From contig NZ_DKGQ01000004.1 of assembly GCF_002453355.1 (NCBI RefSeq), positions 62,001 to 126,000 on the forward strand: 64,000 nucleotides of DNA, written 5' to 3'. A program made the translations under genes and the position numbers. Origin of the DNA: Psychrobacter sp. UBA6766. Its GTDB lineage: Bacteria; Pseudomonadota; Gammaproteobacteria; Pseudomonadales; Moraxellaceae. Below are positions 44,322 through 53,494 of this stretch, piece after piece. The first letter of the stretch is position 1. Every line of letters starts with the position of its first letter. Under the pieces are notes generated by a model that was not told the origin of the DNA, searched no databases, and saw only the letters and a program-made list of their open reading frames with translations.

Positions 44322-44514
44322 AGGAATCTCAGATATTGGATAAAAAAAGGTTAGTAGGCTATAGAATAAAACAGCGCGTACTTTATTGAGGCTATTGTAA
44401 CGACAAAAGAGCAGGTTTGCAGCTATGGATTGATTTAAAATCTCTCGCAGTTAAAGATAAAGATGGTCATTCTTGCTAAACTTAAATTCGATTTGGCTAA
44501 CTATAAAGTATTTT

Positions 44515-44949
44515 ATGACAGACATTATATTTACATCTAAAATTAATTTTTGGATTGGATTTATGCTCTGGGGCGGTAGCTTTATGATGATTGCCATTCC
44601 ATTTTGGCAATGGAAGAAAAGTGAAAATGGTTCGTTCGCCAAAACTATTTTTTTGGCATTTATTTTTCTACCTTTTATAGCATTAATGCTTATGCCGTTT
44701 TTTGGTACGAAATATACGTTATCAGACGGTCAGCTTCTTATAAATAATGGTTTTTCTACGCAGCGTATTGAGCTTACAGACATTACTTATATTGCTCCAA
44801 CTCGAAATATGATTTCTGCGCCAGCTCTGTCATTAGATAGACTTGAGGTAGAGTATAAAGATAAAAAGGTATTGATATCACCAAAGGACAAACGTCTATT
44901 TTGCCAAGAAATACGAGCGCGTAATCCTAATATAGTGATAGTGAAGTAA
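44515..44949 (+). CDS. bacterial PH-domain (bPH_4, YyaB-like) membrane protein
   Basis: The 144-residue protein has two transmembrane helices (residues about 11-33 and 43-65) and a C-terminal PH-like domain: YTLSDGQLLINNGFSTQRIELTDITYI, ALSLDRLEVEYKDKKVLISPKDKRLF and ARNPNIVI. Those strings match the bPH_4 domain. I chose the ATG at 44515; the frame begins at a TTG at 44473. The function is unknown. It converges on xerD. Confidence 0.75.
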   Translation: MTDIIFTSKINFWIGFMLWGGSFMMIAIPFWQWKKSENGSFAKTIFLAFIFLPFIALMLMPFFGTKYTLSDGQLLINNGFSTQRIELTDITYIAPTRNMISAPALSLDRLEVEYKDKKVLISPKDKRLFCQEIRARNPNIVIVK

Positions 44950-44965
44950 GGTACGCATATTTAAT

Positions 44966-45904
44966 CTAACCGCGCGGATGATGCTCGGCATGCAATTGCT
45001 GCAATCTCGCTGTCGCCACATGGGTATAAATTTGCGTGGTGGATAGGTCGCTATGCCCAAGCAACAACTGCACGCTACGAAGATCCGCACCATGGTTGAG
45101 CAAATGAGTAGCGAAAGCATGACGTAACGTATGCGGCGATAGCTCTTTATCAATACTAGCAACTTTGGCGTATTTTTTGATGAGATACCAAAAGTTCTGC
45201 CGTGTCATATAGCCGCCTTGCGCGGTCAAAAATACCGCTTGGCAATTACCCGATTTCAAATGCGCAATCAAATCGCCACGTCCGTGAGACAGATAATCTT
45301 CCAGCGCCTCTGCTGCATATTCGCCGAGTGGCACCAGTCGGGTTTTATTGCCTTTACCAGTGATTTGTAGCCAGCCAGCGTTTAAATTCACTTGCTCCAA
45401 GGATAGATTAATCAGCTCGCTCACACGCAGACCGCAGGCATAGAGTACCTCTAACATGGCTTTATCACGAAGACCAAGCGCCGTACTGGTATCAGGCGCC
45501 GTAAGAAGATTGTCAACGTCTGTTTCGCTTAAATCCTTTGGTAAGGGACGACCCAATTTGGGGCTTTTGATACGTTCGCACGGATTGTCTTCACGTAGGT
45601 TACTGGCAATCATCCAAAGGTAGAACTGACGCAAGCTTGAGAGCATTCGTGCTTGCGAACGTGGCGTTTTGCCCTCGATAGTGAGGGTTGATAAGCAGTG
45701 CAACACATCGTCTGGCTGCCATTTTGTCAGAGCAATAGGATTGGTCAACTCGCAGGAACGCAGATCGCGGACATAAGCGTTTCGCGTCCGCGTTGCCAAA
45801 CCCCGCGCCAGCATCGCTTGACGAAACTCCGTGATATAATTCGGCTCGCCATCAACGGCAAGTGCTTTTGGCTGGCGCTGTTGAACGGCGCGGTCACGGC
45901 TCAT
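44966..45904 (-). CDS. xerD: site-specific tyrosine recombinase XerD
   Basis: The 312-residue protein has an N-terminal SAM-like core-binding domain and a catalytic domain with the full tetrad: Arg in YACGLRVSEL, HTLRHAFATHLL (His and Arg), LGHSDLSTTQIYTHV (His and nucleophile Tyr). The SPKLGRPLPKDLSETDVDNLL segment (residues about 121-141) is XerD-like rather than XerC-like. XerD with XerC resolves chromosome dimers at dif. It ends a leftward series with tusA, ruvX and recN. Confidence 0.94.
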   Translation of the reverse strand: MSRDRAVQQRQPKALAVDGEPNYITEFRQAMLARGLATRTRNAYVRDLRSCELTNPIALTKWQPDDVLHCLSTLTIEGKTPRSQARMLSSLRQFYLWMIASNLREDNPCERIKSPKLGRPLPKDLSETDVDNLLTAPDTSTALGLRDKAMLEVLYACGLRVSELINLSLEQVNLNAGWLQITGKGNKTRLVPLGEYAAEALEDYLSHGRGDLIAHLKSGNCQAVFLTAQGGYMTRQNFWYLIKKYAKVASIDKELSPHTLRHAFATHLLNHGADLRSVQLLLGHSDLSTTQIYTHVATARLQQLHAEHHPRG

Positions 45905-45953
45905 AGATTGATTCTCAGCAAGGGACTAAACATAAGAAACTAAGCATAAGAGA

Positions 45954-46280
45954 CTAGGCACTTTTTTTCTTAACCAAATACCGATAAAGCGTGGCACTGG
46001 TTGGCGCGTCATCATCGCTAGCAACTGTAATTTCATCGGGATCAACGTCTAAGTTTACATTTTCAGCAAGCGTTTCTTGCTGAACAAGTTCATGCCCCAA
46101 ATGACGACAAAAATTAGGAATGTCGCGAGTCGTCGCAGGATCAGTAGCGAGGATTTCAATTATCTCACCAGCCTCTGCTTTACGGATGGTTCGATGCAGC
46201 ATCATAACGGGTTCGGGACAAATCAGCCCTTGGGTATCTAAGTGATGATTGATGGTCGTTTGCATGGTAAAAGTAGTCAT
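45954..46280 (-). CDS. tusA: TusA-family sulfurtransferase
   Basis: The 108-residue protein has the TusA signature HLDTQGLICPEPVMMLH (residues about 13-29) with the sulfur-accepting Cys, and FCRHLGHELVQQE (about 57-69). TusA relays persulfide sulfur for tRNA 2-thiouridine and molybdopterin. It is longer than E. coli TusA (81) because of an acidic insertion of about 25 residues near positions 75-92. The ATG at 46265 is an alternative start. Confidence 0.92.
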   Translation of the reverse strand: MTTFTMQTTINHHLDTQGLICPEPVMMLHRTIRKAEAGEIIEILATDPATTRDIPNFCRHLGHELVQQETLAENVNLDVDPDEITVASDDDAPTSATLYRYLVKKKSA

Positions 46281-46348
46281 AATAATCGTTTAAATTAATG
46301 AAGAAAGGGTGAAGTTTTTTTTATGTTTAAGATCTTTAGAAGCGTTTT

Positions 46349-46828
46349 TTAGATTTCTTCAACAATTTCGGCTTCTTTTTCAGCCGCCAAAAAGTTAAAA
46401 AAGCGCTTAAAACTTACTTTAAATAAAAATGCCACGCCAAGCCAACAGGCCAATCCTAACCAAGCGGTATCGGCAAATAACAAGCCACCAACCAATATGA
46501 TAGTAGATACACCAATACTCATGGCTATCATCGACGGCTGATTTAAGCGATAGCGATAAATCACCAACGCATCATAAATCGTAATAGGAATGGTCAGCGC
46601 TACTAGGGCATACGGCAAGTTATAGAAAAGTTGATAAAGCAGTTGATTGTCATGGAAAGCTTTGATACTGGCAATGGTACCAAAGACCATAAAAGCTATA
46701 ATCGCGGCATAAATAAGATATACCGCTATCTGGTTTACCTGCTGAGCGCCTTTAATACGCGCAATCGCTAGCGGTGCAAAGCCACGCTGCGAGCTATTTT
46801 GCAAAGATTGGTCTGAGACAATGGTCAT
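46349..46828 (-). CDS. conserved hypothetical membrane protein
   Basis: The 159-residue protein has four hydrophobic helices (about residues 30-53, 67-88, 101-118 and 120-139) and a polar, Glu-rich C-terminus. I do not recognise a named family. It lies in line with ruvX and tusA on the minus strand with short gaps, so it may be co-transcribed with them. The start has no clear ribosome site. Confidence 0.6.
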   Translation of the reverse strand: MTIVSDQSLQNSSQRGFAPLAIARIKGAQQVNQIAVYLIYAAIIAFMVFGTIASIKAFHDNQLLYQLFYNLPYALVALTIPITIYDALVIYRYRLNQPSMIAMSIGVSTIILVGGLLFADTAWLGLACWLGVAFLFKVSFKRFFNFLAAEKEAEIVEEI

Positions 46829-46902
46829 ATTAATCAGTCATATATTCGTTTAGATGATGTAGCAAAGATAGGCAGTATATTACTAATAGACTTGTTGTTA
46901 TA

Positions 46903-47436
46903 TTAGTCCGCTTTAATCGCATCGATGGCAAGACTGCTACTCGGATCAGCAAAGTAGGTCGACATCAAGATACAGGCCGAAATATCATCAATTGGGTCAC
47001 GCTCGTTTTGAATCCAGCCATTCTCCCAAGCGATTTCGCGTGCTGCCACTGAGGTTAGGCGTTCATCGCAGAGAGACACAGTGACGGGCAAATGCTGCTC
47101 CATAACTCTATGCGCCAAGCGGCGAGCAAATTTGTGCGCCCGTTTGGACAGCATTGAGCTGCTTCCATCCATATTAAGTGGTAATCCGACCACCACTTTT
47201 GCCACGCCCCAAACCTTGATAATGCCAAGTAGGTTGTCCCAATCAGGCTGACCATTATTCATCGCCAAGATATCGAAGGCGCGCGCCGTCTCGGTAATAG
47301 AATTGCCTAGTGCCATACCCATCTTTTTAACCCCATAATCTAAGGCTAAGATGAGGTGCGGCTTAATAGTTGGTTCAGTCGTGCTATCAGTATTGATAAC
47401 ATCTGCACTATCCGTTGTAAGAATACTATCTACCAT
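46903..47436 (-). CDS. ruvX: Holliday junction resolvase-like protein RuvX (YqgF)
   Basis: The 177-residue protein has the YqgF RNase H-like fold: LALDYGVKKMGMALG (residues about 31-45) with the catalytic Asp, VVVGLPLNMDG (about 84-94) and LCDERLTSVAARE (about 128-140). E. coli YqgF acts in 16S rRNA 5'-end processing, and Holliday junction resolution is also proposed. yqgE is directly upstream, the conserved partner. An N-terminal Thr/Asp-rich extension of about 25 residues is present. The frame starts at a TTG at 47445; I use the ATG at 47436. Confidence 0.93.
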   Translation of the reverse strand: MVDSILTTDSADVINTDSTTEPTIKPHLILALDYGVKKMGMALGNSITETARAFDILAMNNGQPDWDNLLGIIKVWGVAKVVVGLPLNMDGSSSMLSKRAHKFARRLAHRVMEQHLPVTVSLCDERLTSVAAREIAWENGWIQNERDPIDDISACILMSTYFADPSSSLAIDAIKAD

Positions 47437-47508
47437 AATCAGCAATGTTTCCTATTTTTGTATTTATTGGGCAAATGCTGCTAAGTTTATAACATTGAAC
47501 ATATGACA

Positions 47509-48072
47509 CTAAGCATGACCAATATCGCTGCTTAAATAATCAAAATTAACGCCAATTTTATCAGCAGCGATTTGCCAACGCTCTGCAAACGGCGTATCAA
47601 ACAATAAATTTAGATCCGCAGGACAGACGAGCCAGTCGCCACTAGAAAGCTCTTGATCAAGCTGCTTTTTACCCCAGCTAGCATGACCTAAACATAGCTG
47701 ATAGTGCCCAACGCCTTGACCGGCGGCGATGCGTTTGAGGATATCTTGACTGGTGGTAATACAGACGTTTTCTGATATTGCAAAGGACGACGCCCATTCT
47801 GGCTGTCCCGTATGCAGGACAAAGCCAATCTCTGGGTACATAGGGCCACCCTCTAATGCCACATCTTCCATCACTTGCGGATCGGTCACTTCGATACTAA
47901 GATCTTCTAGTAATTTTCCCACGCGAGCTTGTTCTATTGGACGATTGATCATGAGGCCAAGCGCGCCATGCTTATCATGACGACAGATATAAATCAACGC
48001 CTGCTCAAACCTTGGGTCCGACAGCTCGGGCGCGGCAATTAAGAAGTGATGGGTCAAATTGACTTTAGACAT
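47509..48072 (-). CDS. yqgE: YqgE/AlgH family protein
   Basis: The 187-residue protein has the UPF0301 landmarks: HHFLIAAPELSDPRFEQALIYICRHDKHGALGLMINRP (spread over residues about 8-45), EGGPMYPEIGFVLH and LCLGHASWGKKQLDQEL (about 126-142). The biochemical role is unknown; in Pseudomonas AlgH affects virulence gene expression. It lies directly upstream of ruvX on the same strand. Confidence 0.95.
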   Translation of the reverse strand: MSKVNLTHHFLIAAPELSDPRFEQALIYICRHDKHGALGLMINRPIEQARVGKLLEDLSIEVTDPQVMEDVALEGGPMYPEIGFVLHTGQPEWASSFAISENVCITTSQDILKRIAAGQGVGHYQLCLGHASWGKKQLDQELSSGDWLVCPADLNLLFDTPFAERWQIAADKIGVNFDYLSSDIGHA

Positions 48073-48266
48073 AGAAACAAACGCAACCTAATATTAAATA
48101 TAAAATAACTGAGATGATAGACCACTATATGGCGATAATGAGTAAAAAATCAACTAAAGCAAATATTTAGCGATGATTTGATAAGAACGCTATACTGTAC
48201 TGTCGCTAGTCAATTATTTGTTCGTCATTTAATCCCAGCCATTCGATAACAGTCATTCAATCGCCT

Positions 48267-49946
48267 TTATTTAACATCGGTTAATAAACTACGAGCATGG
48301 TCACGAGTGACATCAGTGATGGTTACACCACCTGACATGCGTGCCAGTTCGTCGACTTGCGCGCTATCGGTCAGTATTAACAATTCGCTTTCGGTTTGTT
48401 CGTCATGATGCTTTTGCACCAAGATATGCTGATGCGCTTGCGCCGCGACTTGCGCCTGGTGAGTAATAGCAAGCAGTTGCTGCGTCTGCCCAAGCGAGCG
48501 TAATAGCTCGCCAACCACTTGTGCTGTGCCGCCACTGATACCGACATCGACTTCATCAAAGACCAGCATTGGCTTGGCGGCATTGTTATCGGCATTGGTC
48601 GCTTGCAGAACTTGCATCACCAGTGCCATCCGCGACAGCTCACCTCCTGAGGCAATCTTATGCAGCGGTTGCATTGGCATTCCGACGTTGGCACTAAACA
48701 ACAAATCGATATCAAAGCAACCTTGCCCATTATACTGACTAGGATCTGCTTTTTTGGTAAAGACAAACTCGCAGCGTGCATTTGGCAGGGCAAGCGGTTG
48801 TAACTGCTTAATCAGCTGACTACTGACCTTTGGCGCAGCTCTCACGCGTTCTTTGTTGAGCTGAGTCGCGAGCGCAAGATAATCTTGCCATGCTTGTTCA
48901 ATTTGCGCCGCCATGGCATCGCTACTTGGCTCGTTTTCTAATTGTTCTAATTGTGCTTGCCACTGTTTTGCTTCATCAATCAAGTCGTTAGCTGGCAAGC
49001 CATGCTTACGTGACAAGCGGTGACCAAGACTGATTAAGCTATCAAGTGTTTGCAAGCGCTCAGGGTCGGGCAATTGCTGCTCAGCATAATCTGATAGTAA
49101 GCCCGTGACCTCAGTGATTTGCTGCTGTGCTAAATGTAGCTGTTCGGACGCCTGCTCAAAGGTGTGGCTAACACTCATTTGGTTATCACAAAGCTTAATT
49201 GCTTGACCGAGCAAGGTCATGACATCTGGCTCATCGTTATCATTATCAAGTAGATGCAAGCCATGACTGGCTTCCGTCATAAGTGCTTCAATATTGGATA
49301 ACTCTTCGTGTTCCGCTTCGACCTCGGCATAATCAACGGCAAGTAGCGGGGCAATGTCGGAAAGCTGACTTTGTAATAGTTGAATACGGTCTTGGCGCTG
49401 GGCTTCACGGCTTGCGATATCATCAGCGCAGCGTTTAAGCTGCTGATAAGCTTGATAACTGCTGGCTGTTTGCGCCGCAAGTGGTGTAATTTGTGCCATC
49501 TCATCGAGCCACTGCACCACAAATTGCGGTTTGAGCAATGCTTGCTGGGCGTGCTGACTATGAATATTAACCAGTAACGCCCCCAGACTTTTTAATTCCG
49601 CCAAGCTGACCGGCGACCCATTTAACCATGCTTTTGAGCGCCCAGTATTGCTGAGTTGACGGCGAATCAGGACCTCAGGTTCCTCTAAAGGTCGATCGTT
49701 TTTAGCAAACCACTCTGCGACGACGCTATTATTTTCCACATCGAACTGTGCATAAATATCAGCATGCGAAGCGCCATGCCTGACCATGGCACTATCGGCG
49801 CGCTCGCCTGCACATAAAGCCAGCGCATCTAATAATAATGACTTACCAGCACCCGTCTCGCCGGTGATGACATTGAAGCCTTCAGCCATACTCAACTCGT
49901 GCTGAGCAATCAATGCAAACTGATATAAAGTTAATGATATGAGCAT
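48267..49946 (-). CDS. recN: DNA repair protein RecN
   Basis: The 559-residue SMC-like ATPase has Walker A ITGETGAGKSLLLDA (residues about 26-40), long helical coiled-coil segments with Gln- and Leu-rich content (about 140-370), signature SGGELSRMALV (about 434-444) and Walker B MLVFDEVDVGISGG (about 461-474). RecN promotes double-strand break repair. I use the ATG at 49946, which has AGAGG before it, in place of the TTG one codon earlier. I saw no certain LexA box upstream. Confidence 0.95.
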   Translation of the reverse strand: MLISLTLYQFALIAQHELSMAEGFNVITGETGAGKSLLLDALALCAGERADSAMVRHGASHADIYAQFDVENNSVVAEWFAKNDRPLEEPEVLIRRQLSNTGRSKAWLNGSPVSLAELKSLGALLVNIHSQHAQQALLKPQFVVQWLDEMAQITPLAAQTASSYQAYQQLKRCADDIASREAQRQDRIQLLQSQLSDIAPLLAVDYAEVEAEHEELSNIEALMTEASHGLHLLDNDNDEPDVMTLLGQAIKLCDNQMSVSHTFEQASEQLHLAQQQITEVTGLLSDYAEQQLPDPERLQTLDSLISLGHRLSRKHGLPANDLIDEAKQWQAQLEQLENEPSSDAMAAQIEQAWQDYLALATQLNKERVRAAPKVSSQLIKQLQPLALPNARCEFVFTKKADPSQYNGQGCFDIDLLFSANVGMPMQPLHKIASGGELSRMALVMQVLQATNADNNAAKPMLVFDEVDVGISGGTAQVVGELLRSLGQTQQLLAITHQAQVAAQAHQHILVQKHHDEQTESELLILTDSAQVDELARMSGGVTITDVTRDHARSLLTDVK

Positions 49947-49949
49947 CAA

Positions 49950-50461
49950 CGCCTCTCATGGCAGACAATAAGTGTCAGCAATTGTACTGATTATTCACGT
50001 CTACGATAGGATAAATAAGGGAATAAACGGCTTTGGTTAATGGAACCAATGAGATAAAAATGATTGGTAAATATTATGGTGGCAAAAAGCCCTAAATACA
50101 AATTTTAAAGGTAATGAAAGTTGGCCGCTGTAACAAACTTTATAGATATAATGTGGTAGCATAATCTAACATAATGATAAACGCTCACCATCAAATTTTC
50201 ATGAAACCTACTATGTATGCTATTTCTAACATGAGATAACAGTTAAGTCTGTGGTAGACAGAGTAAGCGTTTCGTCATTATTTTGGACAGTGTAAGGCCT
50301 ATTCAACTCTCTATTTAGTTAACAGATATAGCGAGCCAAATATAGAGTGAATCGTTAAAAATATGTAATAGGACTGTCATTTATGCAGTGAGTGATTTTT
50401 CTATTTAGTTTTTCAATTCGGCCTTTTAGTTTGGCAATAATTATTTGATAAGGAAGCCACT
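49950..50461. other. intergenic region between recN and ppnP
   Basis: The 512-bp gap lies between divergent genes. It is AT-rich and likely carries both promoters. No ORF with coding character is seen. Confidence 0.5.
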
Positions 50462-50797
50462 ATGACAGCGGCGCAATTTACCAATGTAACAGTCAATGCT
50501 CAAGCCACGATATCCTACGATGGTCGTTGCTCAAGCCATATCATTATGTTTGAGGACGGTCGTCATAAAACGCTAGGGGTGATCTTACCTTGTGATAATT
50601 TGGTCGAGCACTATCACTTTAGCACCAACACTTCCGAGCGTATCGAAATCATCAGTGGCGAGTGTGAGGTCAAAATAAACGGTGAGGAGGAATTTAGCTA
50701 CTACCGCGCAGGACAGTCATTCGTGGTCGAAGGCAATAGTGGCTTTAATTTACGGACAGAAGAAATCGTGCAGTATATCTGTCACTTAGAGGGCTAA
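50462..50797 (+). CDS. ppnP: pyrimidine/purine nucleoside phosphorylase PpnP
   Basis: The 111-residue cupin-type protein matches the DUF1255/PpnP family: LGVILPCDNLVEHYHFSTNTSERIEII (spanning residues about 38-64) and YYRAGQSFVVEGNSGFNL (about 80-97). PpnP cleaves various nucleosides with phosphate. E. coli PpnP is 94 residues; this one has a slightly longer N-terminus. AAGGAAG precedes the ATG. A terminator follows at 50869. Confidence 0.93.
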   Translation: MTAAQFTNVTVNAQATISYDGRCSSHIIMFEDGRHKTLGVILPCDNLVEHYHFSTNTSERIEIISGECEVKINGEEEFSYYRAGQSFVVEGNSGFNLRTEEIVQYICHLEG

Positions 50798-50868
50798 GCC
50801 TGATAAAAAATCGCCGCATTAAAGGCGTGAAAAATAGTTTAATACATCTTTAGATAAACATTCAAAAA

Positions 50869-50905
50869 GAAATAAATCTTGCGATAAGGTTTATTTCTTT
50901 TTTTG
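50869..50905 (+). terminator. rho-independent terminator of ppnP
   Basis: A 12-bp AT-rich stem (GAAATAAATCTT / AAGGTTTATTTC, one wobble) with a 5-nt loop is followed by a run of T residues with interspersed G. It lies 72 bp after the ppnP stop. Confidence 0.75.
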
Positions 50906-51030
50906 TTTTGTTTTGTTTTATTTTTAATAATAATATTTCGTGTAGCTACGCTTAAATTGCTACAATTATCGCTATATTTCTTTTTTTCTATCGCCGCGCG
51001 CGATACTCACTTTTATATTGTAGATTCCCT

Positions 51031-51801
51031 ATGGCAAAACCCAGCTATTTTTATGGTATTCACGCGATTGAAGCCTTACTCGAACACCGTCCGCTTGATG
51101 GACTCAGTTTATTTGTCCAGCAGGGACGTGAGAGCGATAGCCACGTACAAGCGATTATGGCGCAAGCACGTGATAATGGTATTAGTATTCAACCGACACA
51201 AAAAGACAAGCTTACTCAGCTGTGCGGCAGCCCGCAGCATCAAGGCCTAGTGCTTAATGCGCGCCCGTTAGGTTTTGCTGACGAAGGTTTATTAGATACC
51301 ATTGCTAAGCGTGAGCAGTGCTTATTATTGGTGCTTGATCAAATTACCGACGCGCATAACTTTGGTGCGTGTTTACGTACCGCCGTGGCAATGGGTGTCG
51401 ATGCGGTCATTTGTCCAAAACACCACGCGGCAAGCCTGACGCCAACCGTTGCAAAAGTATCGGTTGGGGCGGCGGAGATGATGCCGATTGTGAGCGTAAC
51501 CAATCTTGCTCGAACGCTAGAAAAAATTAAAAACGCCGGCGTGTTTGTGTTTGGCACCGCGTTAAATGCAGATGCTAAGCCTATTCATGCCGCTGATATG
51601 ACGGGTAAAACCGCGATTATTATGGGATCTGAGGGTGAAGGCATGCGTCGCCTAACGATGGAGAGCTGCGATGAGCTGGTTTATATTCCAATGTCAGGCA
51701 ACGAGCATGGTAATTTACAAAGCTTAAATGTGAGTGTGGCGACCGGTATGGCGCTCTATGAGATTAATCGGCAGCGAACTTTAGCTGTTGGGCAAGCGTA
51801 A
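51031..51801 (+). CDS. rlmB: 23S rRNA 2'-O-methyltransferase RlmB
   Basis: The 256-residue SpoU-family enzyme has a small N-terminal substrate-binding domain (FYGIHAIEALLEHRP, residues about 6-20), motif 1 DAHNFGACLRTA (about 107-118), motif 2 IIMGSEGEGMRRL and motif 3 MSGNEHGNLQSLNVSVATGMALYE (split over about 220-243). RlmB methylates G2251 in the 23S P loop. The knotted fold and length (243 in E. coli) agree. Its last 38 bp overlap the convergent coaE gene. Confidence 0.96.
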   Translation: MAKPSYFYGIHAIEALLEHRPLDGLSLFVQQGRESDSHVQAIMAQARDNGISIQPTQKDKLTQLCGSPQHQGLVLNARPLGFADEGLLDTIAKREQCLLLVLDQITDAHNFGACLRTAVAMGVDAVICPKHHAASLTPTVAKVSVGAAEMMPIVSVTNLARTLEKIKNAGVFVFGTALNADAKPIHAADMTGKTAIIMGSEGEGMRRLTMESCDELVYIPMSGNEHGNLQSLNVSVATGMALYEINRQRTLAVGQA

Positions 51802-52453
51802 GATAGTTTTGATGTAACGGCTCAAGCTGTAAATATAACGCCGCAAGATCGCTTTCGTTGAGCACCACATCATCTGCATGACGATTACGCTCTTCGCGGC
51901 TGAGCTGATTAATCATAATGGCTTTTATCTTTTGCACGCTTTGCTCATCACGCCGAGAGGCGCGCGCAAGCTGGGTTTCCTCAGTGGCATCCATGACCAA
52001 TATACGCTGGCATAAATTGGCAAGCCCCGCTTCTGCGGCTTCGATTAGCAAGGGCGCTGATAGCACCACATAAGGCGACGTACTTGCTGCTAATTGCAGT
52101 TTTGCAGCTTCACGTATCGCTGGATGGGTGATCGCTTCAAGTTCAATCAAGGCTTCAGGATAGGTAAAAACATGGGTACGCACAGCGGCACGATCCATTT
52201 CACCATCAGCATTTAACACCCAATCACCAAATTTTCTTTTGATTTTACGTAAAGTGGCGCTGCCTTTAGCGACCACTTCATGAGCAATCACATCCGCATC
52301 AATAATATCAATCCCTTGCTGCGCGAACCAATCGCTTGCCGCCGACTTGCCACTGCCGATGCCGCCAGTCAAGCCGACGACCAAAGTCTTGCTTTTGGTT
52401 TGGGGCGATTGTGGCTGATAGGAATAAGATGAAGATGAGGCATAATTTGACAT
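51764..52453 (-). CDS. coaE: dephospho-CoA kinase CoaE
   Basis: The 229-residue P-loop kinase has Walker A VGLTGGIGSGKSAASDWF (residues about 27-44), DADVIAHEVV (about 53-62) and lid motif ASRRDEQS. It adds the last phosphate in CoA synthesis. A Ser/Tyr/Gln-rich extension of about 22 residues precedes the domain, so a later start is possible. The position next to pilD is conserved in gamma-proteobacteria. Confidence 0.95.
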   Translation of the reverse strand: MSNYASSSSYSYQPQSPQTKSKTLVVGLTGGIGSGKSAASDWFAQQGIDIIDADVIAHEVVAKGSATLRKIKRKFGDWVLNADGEMDRAAVRTHVFTYPEALIELEAITHPAIREAAKLQLAASTSPYVVLSAPLLIEAAEAGLANLCQRILVMDATEETQLARASRRDEQSVQKIKAIMINQLSREERNRHADDVVLNESDLAALYLQLEPLHQNYLTLAQQLKFAAD

Positions 52454-52569
52454 AGTAATGACTTATTTAACCGATAGAAGAGGGTGGCTAGAATATACCA
52501 ATAGGCTATTCTAGCAGGTTAAAGAGCATTTTTGAGAAATTGCGTGTCTACCTGCATAAGTAAGGCTAA

Positions 52570-53469
52570 TTATGCATACATCCCCAGATACCAATTAACG
52601 ATATCTGGGCCATATAGTAAAGCGATGATACCGGCAATCGCGATATAAGGACCAAAGGCAAAAGGACGGCTTTCACCTTGTTTTTTCATTAAAATAAGTC
52701 CGACGATGGAACCAAGTAGTGACGATAGTAAGATAATTAACGGCAACATCATAGGGCCAAGCCAAGCGCCCAATACGGCTAGTAATTTAAAATCGCCTTG
52801 TCCCATGCCGTGTTTTTTCGTAATGAGATAAAAGATTTTTACCACCACCCACAAAGATAAAAAACCAAGTAAAAGTCCCCAGATTGACTGAGTGGGTGAG
52901 ACAAACCAGCTTTGTGAATTAACGGCCAATCCTAAGCCCGCTAATGGAAAGGTTAGGCGATCTGGCAGTAGCTGAGTATCAAAGTCTATTCCTGTTAGTG
53001 CAACAAGGGTCCACACTAGGACTAGTGCTGATAATCCAGCTGCACTCACGCCAAATTTATATATGACCAAGACAGATAATAATGCTGTCACCAGCTCAAC
53101 GACTGGATAACGTAGACCAATAGCAGCTTTACAATCGGAGCAACGACCGCGCAGTACTAGCCAGCTTATTAAAGGAATATTTTCATACCATTTTATTTTG
53201 TGAGCACAATGAGGACAGCGCGAAGCAGGGCTGCTTAAAGTAATCGGGGTATCGTTAGCGACGATATTGGCAAGCGGGATAGTATGCTCACGTCGCATGT
53301 CTGCTTGCTCAACCACGAACTGAATACATTCTTGCCGCCACGCCGCTACCATCATAAGCGGTGTCCGATGAATTACCACATTTAAAAAGCTGCCGACACA
53401 GAGGCCAAGTAGACCAAAAACAATTAAAGCGAGTGTTATATTTTCTTGTAATAGCTGAATAAATTGCAT
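52570..53469 (-). CDS. pilD: prepilin peptidase PilD
   Basis: The 299-residue polytopic membrane protein has the N-terminal methyltransferase domain with two Cys pairs, CPHC and CSDC (residues about 84-87 and 111-114), and the aspartyl protease motifs GIDFDTQLLPD (about 161-171) and GMGQGDFKLL (about 220-229), where Asp residues are catalytic. It cleaves and methylates type IV prepilins. It lies between pilC and coaE, the usual order. Confidence 0.96.
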   Translation of the reverse strand: MQFIQLLQENITLALIVFGLLGLCVGSFLNVVIHRTPLMMVAAWRQECIQFVVEQADMRREHTIPLANIVANDTPITLSSPASRCPHCAHKIKWYENIPLISWLVLRGRCSDCKAAIGLRYPVVELVTALLSVLVIYKFGVSAAGLSALVLVWTLVALTGIDFDTQLLPDRLTFPLAGLGLAVNSQSWFVSPTQSIWGLLLGFLSLWVVVKIFYLITKKHGMGQGDFKLLAVLGAWLGPMMLPLIILLSSLLGSIVGLILMKKQGESRPFAFGPYIAIAGIIALLYGPDIVNWYLGMYA

Positions 53470-53494
53470 GAAATCGTTTTCCTTACAGTGGCTG

